Of a stretch of DNA of 64,000 nucleotides, positions 59,721-64,000 are shown in pieces. The DNA lies in contig QXEO01002100.1 in NCBI GenBank assembly GCA_007115705.1, forward strand, positions 496,001-560,000, read 5' to 3'. The DNA comes from Dactylis glomerata. Lineage: Eukaryota; Streptophyta; Magnoliopsida; Poales; Poaceae. Position numbers and translations under genes: made by a program. How positions within the stretch are numbered: the first letter of the stretch is position 1; each line of letters starts with the position of its first letter. The notes below the pieces were generated by a model that was given only the letters and a program-made list of their open reading frames with translations, searched no databases and was not told where the DNA came from.

Positions 59721-61300
59721 ACCGTAGGCTACCGCATCATTTTCAATAAACATATCGTATCATAAAACAAACAAAATATTAAGGTCCGGAATCCGGATAA
59801 GTTCAACTTTTAAACAGAAAGAAGTTCAGGTACTTGATCAACGTAAGTTCAGCAATGCATTCAGGAAACGTTCATGTACTGCATACTGCTCAATTTAAAA
59901 GTACGAACTTAATAAATTACAAGAAGTTCAACTGTAATACCAAAAAGGGTTCACGTTAAAGGTCTAAGAAGTTCATGGATGCGTATGTAAGAAGTTCAAC
60001 ATGTTATGCACGCAGTAAAAAACCACATCACTATTCTACATTATAAGATGAAATAAAGAAATAGAAGTTCAACTTTACTGAGTAATAAGTTCAGCTATGG
60101 GATACAGAAAAGTTCATCACTGGGGTTTAAAGCAGTTTAACTAGATCTATTCAAAGGATAAGTATACAGAATTACGTTTCATTAAAAATTCCAAGAAGTT
60201 CAACTTATAACATTACAGTAGTTCAGCTGTAGGGAACTGATAAGTTCGGGATGGTATTTCCGAACAGTTCATCACGCTATGTACACATAACATGTACATA
60301 GCGTTGCCATATATTCTTATAAAAGGGCGGCAGTTCAACTGTTATATCCAGAACAGTCCAACAACAAGATATATACAGTTCATGAATGAGTCTATAAGAA
60401 GTTCAACAAGTTCTGTACGCAGATCAAGTCCGCGTAGTTCTCGGCTTTTAAAATTACATAGCAGTTCGACTCGTATCATACAAGAAGTTCACCTTTGTAA
60501 GAAAACAAGTGCAAGTAAATATCCATGAAAAGTTCAACATGCTCTGTACGCATACTACTCTGCGCACTTGTATTATCAATCAGAAGACATAAAATGAGGA
60601 TCAAAATGTATCAAACAAAGTAATTAAAACAAAATTACGAGCATTTGCGATATAAATCAACACACTACGATTAAAGGATAAGAGGAAAATCAAATCACAT
60701 CGCCGCGACAAGCTCCCGCCGAAGAAGACCGCCCGTCCACGATAAATTGGCACATCGGGAAATCGCTTGAAACCAAATCAGCGCAACAATTCGACTTCCA
60801 CAAGTATCCTAGTACATATACGAATACCATACAACATCCAATTGAAAGAAAAACCGATCAGAGGCGAAAAATGCGACAGAGTATGCCGCAGCGGCGCCGC
60901 GGGGACATCGGATCCAAATCTCCAGTTCATATGAAAAATTACACAATCACGATAGGTAAATACTCAAATTCGACAATAATTAATGATTCGGGAAACAAAA
61001 TTTGAACGATAACAATCATCAGAACCAAATTACGACGAACGGACGAACCACCGTGAAAACCGACGAGCACGATCCCAACGCCGGAAACATATCTGGACAT
61101 GATCGACCGGACAGTGATGTACGCAACCGTAAAGCGTTGAACTAGATGCTATAAAACGAGTAAAAACAACATAAACGAACGCGGCTACACAGATCAATCG
61201 AGTAAAAACAGCCGCAGCACGCACATATACGGGCAGTTCAACTAAGTTCAACGTAATGATCTGGAGAAGTTCAACCGCGGGTTCAAGAAAGTTCAGAATC
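59721..61300. other. right subterminal region, AGTTCAA-rich, no gene
   Basis: About ten exact AGTTCAA copies lie in 59797-60540 and 61230-61275, with many AGTTCAG, AGTTCAT and AGTTTAA variants. From 60,550 to 61,200 the motif is scarce. No convincing ORF. Confidence 0.7.
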
Positions 61301-61344
61301 GGTTGTAGATCCTTATTCTACAACCGGTTGTAGAATAGCTGGGC
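61301..61344 (-). repeat. right terminal inverted repeat of the MULE
   Basis: GGTTGTAGATCC...CTACAACCGG... ends at GGGC before the TA tract. It pairs with 41565-41609. Confidence 0.85.
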
Positions 61345-62079
61345 TATATATATATATATATAAACTGACAAAACATCCTTAAATCTCACGCTCCTCGGAC
61401 TCAACACTCAAAATAAGTAACCAGGTCGAATACCCGAGATAAGGAACAAGTTCACCAAGTTCAGTGCCAATCAAATTATGTTTGCGCCTCCAAACACCAG
61501 TTTGAAGACAACCGATAAGGAATTACTGATCTAAACTTTAATCCCTTAGACTACTTCCTCTCTTTGCACTAAGTTGCAGTGTTCTTTTGAGTTTTCTTGC
61601 CGTCTGCCACAATTTGGCCTTTCTTTCTTGTTTCACAGAACCACCAAGAGTGGTGTTTAGAGTTTCTTCTATTCTCCATGATCACATCATTTTATGCAAG
61701 GCTATATAGCAAAAATGCTAAAAAACTGTTTGAGCAGAGAGATTTGGATCACTAGGTCTCTCCCTTGGAGCAGTAAGACCCGGAGCTTAAAAGACCCCTC
61801 GTGTCGCTAATCCTAGAGACATGGAGGGGGAGGGGGAGGCACCGCTGGCCTCGAGGCCCTCCATCAACACCCTGTCTCTCTTTGTCCCTAACATCCTGTG
61901 ACGGAGGCACCCCAGCGATGGCGAAGGCCGAGAGCTTAGGACCCACCCATGGCCTAGATGGATGTGGGCGGGTTTGCGGTTCTAGGACGCATGGTTGTAG
62001 GCTGGCACAGTGGTGTTTGACATCGTCATTAGTTGGGAAACGTGGTGGTGCCAGTGGCCAGACATACAGTAGCAGGTGA
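61345..62079. other. flank between MULE and gypsy LTR; no gene seen
   Basis: TA repeats (61345-61362), then unique-looking DNA. Short open stretches around 61800-62075 have no recognisable protein. Confidence 0.4.
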
Positions 62080-63641
62080 TGTCTACGCACTTCTATTCTT
62101 GTAGACACTTGTTGGGCCTCCAAGTGCAGAGGTTTGTAGAATAGCAGCAAGTTTCCCTTAAGTGGATCACCCAAGGTTTATCGAACTCAGGGAGGAAGAG
62201 GTCAAAGCTATCCCTCTCAAACAAACCTGCAATTACGATACAGAAAGTCTCTTGTGTCCCCAACACACCCAATACACTTGTCAGATGTATAGGTGCACTA
62301 GTTCGGCGAAGAGATAGTGAAATACAAGTAGTAGTGATGATTATAAGTAGCAAACGTGATGTGAAATAAATATCACTGCGAGCAAACAAGTAACAAAACA
62401 GCAAGTAAACGGTGTGCAAAGCTTGGAAACAAGGCCTAGGGATCATACTTTCACTAGTGGACACACTCCCAACAATATAACATGAATGAACAAATAAATA
62501 ACTTCTCTCCACTATGGTACTATGAATTACTCTCCTATTGAATAACACTAATCATTGCGTAGTGGCTACAGAAGCACCCCTTAAAGTTCATCAAGTACTT
62601 GACAAACACCACTCATAGAGATATCCAAATCAGATCACAACTCAAGATAGAAATCATTGCAACTTAGACCAAGTACTAACACGGTGCACACACTGTCAAC
62701 ATTACACCATGAAAGGAGGAATAGATCACTCAATACTATCATAGTAATAATTACTCTCATAATCCACAAGAGATCACGATCATAGCCTAAACCAAGTACC
62801 ACCACGATGCACGCACTGTCACCGTTACACCATGGCAGGAGGAATAGATTACTTTAATAACATCACTAGAGTACACTATAATAATTAAGCATAGGAGTAG
62901 CATAATATCTGAATAATAACATCTACTTGTTCAACATGATACAAAGCTCACGATCACATAAAGATCACATCATGGGAGAGAGAGGTGAACCACATAGCTA
63001 CCGGTAGAGCCCTCAGCCCCGGGGATGAACTACTCCCTCCTCATCATAGGAGACAACAAGGTTGATGGAGATGGCGGTGAGGTCGATGGAGACGGCGGAG
63101 ACGGCGATGGAGACCGATGGAGATGGCTCCGGGGGCACTTCCCCGTCCCGGCAGGGTGCCGGAACAGAGACTTCTGTCCCCCGAAATTCGTCGGTGGCGG
63201 CGGTGGAACTGCGGAACTCTTTCTGGAAAATTGCCGACCCCCCTAGGGTTTTCCGTCCTGAGGCTTTATATAGGCGAAGGGGCGTCGTCAGAGGTGGGAC
63301 CAGGCGCCCTCACACATGGCTGGCGCGGCCAGGGGCCTGGCCGTGCCACCCATGCATGTGGGGCCCTGGTGGCCCCCCTCCGACTCTTCTTCAGATCTCT
63401 GGAAGCTTCCGGGTAAAATAAGACTTCAGGATGTGGTTTCGTCCAATTCCGAGAATATTTCCTGTGTATCACTCTGAAACACAAAAACAGCAGAAAACAG
63501 GGAACTGACATTGTGGCACTTGTTAATAGGTTAGTTCCGGAAAATGCATAAAAGTGCCACGAAGTGTAACGAAACATCGGGTAAATGGTGTAAAAACAAG
63601 CATGGAGCATCAAAAATTATAGATACGTTTGAGACGTATCA
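62080..63641 (-). repeat. 3' LTR of a minus-oriented Ty3/gypsy element
   Basis: In element orientation it starts TGATACGTCTCAAACG (63641) and ends GTGCGTAGACA (62080), 1562 bp. The purine-rich AGCTTGGGGATGC directly upstream is the polypurine tract. A TATATAAA box lies on the minus strand at about 63267-63274. This LTR type is familiar from Triticeae gypsy families. Confidence 0.85.
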
Positions 63642-64000
63642 GCATCCCCAAGCTTAACTCCTGCTCGTCCTCGAGTAGGTAAGTGATAACAAAGAATAAT
63701 TTTTGAGGTGACATGCACCTACACAATCTTGATCATATATGTAAGCATTTGTGAGCTGGGATCATAAGAACTTAAAACATGGGCATGAAGATATAATCAT
63801 GACAATAAGAACTTAGCAACCATGTTGTAAACATGCAAATGAACTCAAACAAAAGATCATGAAAATGAAAAAATGAAAGTCAAACGTGTGTTCAAATCAT
63901 AAGGAAAAACATACAAATGGTTTTCAGCTTGTCCTTCAAAGAGAGCAAAACATAAATGCATAGGACACCTTCAAGTTTAAGAGGGCGACTAGATACAAAT
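63642..64000 (-). mobile_element. internal 3' non-coding DNA of the same gypsy element
   Basis: It continues from the polypurine tract to the window edge, A-rich and without ORFs. The coding part lies outside. Confidence 0.7.

Noticed and set aside
62080..63641. Solo LTR
   Set aside because: The polypurine tract and familiar 3' internal sequence continue at 63642, so it is the 3' LTR of an element leaving the window.

Overview
The window is nuclear DNA of a large-genome grass, most likely Triticeae (wheat, Aegilops or barley type). The evidence is nested LTR retrotransposons, Stowaway MITEs with CTCCCTCCGT-type ends, a gypsy LTR starting TGATACGTCTC on the minus strand, and a spliced gene that reads as plant PDIL5-4. 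There are no bacterial features. Two host genes are recognisable: the 15-exon PDIL5-4-like gene (28535-34970, +) and a single-exon NHL/LEA-2 membrane protein gene (36400-36972, -). Almost everything else is transposable elements.

Left part (1-27.6 kb). A decayed Ty3/gypsy (Tat-type) 3' end occupies 1-4810 and carries an antisense AT-hook + B3-like ORF. A Ty1/copia Sirevirus-type element spans 6018-27577, with LTRs of 1220 and 1227 bp, a 5-bp AAGTG target-site duplication, gag, pol and a third ORF with its own promoter-like module. Its gag is split at codon 121 by a second, nearly intact Tat-type gypsy (7650-17650, minus orientation, 899-bp LTRs, ACTTT duplication). That gypsy also carries an antisense AT-hook + B3-like ORF between pol and the 3' LTR.

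Middle (27.6-41.5 kb). PDIL5-4 has a nested pair of Stowaway-type MITEs in intron 6. It is followed by another MITE, the NHL gene, a 5'-truncated LINE with a 14-bp target-site duplication, a short TIR element and an (AT)n microsatellite.

Right part (41.5-61.4 kb). The most remarkable object is a 19.8-kb Mutator-like element (41565-61344) with about 45-bp terminal inverted repeats, sitting inside TA-repeat DNA. It encodes a seven-exon FAR1/MULE transposase (+), a DEDDy 3'-5' exonuclease (-) and a 17-exon protein of about 1,780 codons (-) with two Ulp1/C48-like cores. Its non-coding DNA is saturated with the heptamer AGTTCAA: about 66 exact plus-strand copies counted by eye, plus many one-base variants, and almost none in exons or outside the element. 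This recalls the anti-silencing system of Arabidopsis VANDAL MULEs, where a VANC protein binds a short motif built up in the element's own non-coding DNA. The motif, the exonuclease and the double Ulp1 protein together are the best candidate for an undescribed system here. Transposase and Ulp1 gene each carry one nonsense codon, so this copy looks recently disabled.

Right edge (62.1-64 kb). The 3' LTR and adjoining internal DNA of another gypsy element in minus orientation run off the window.
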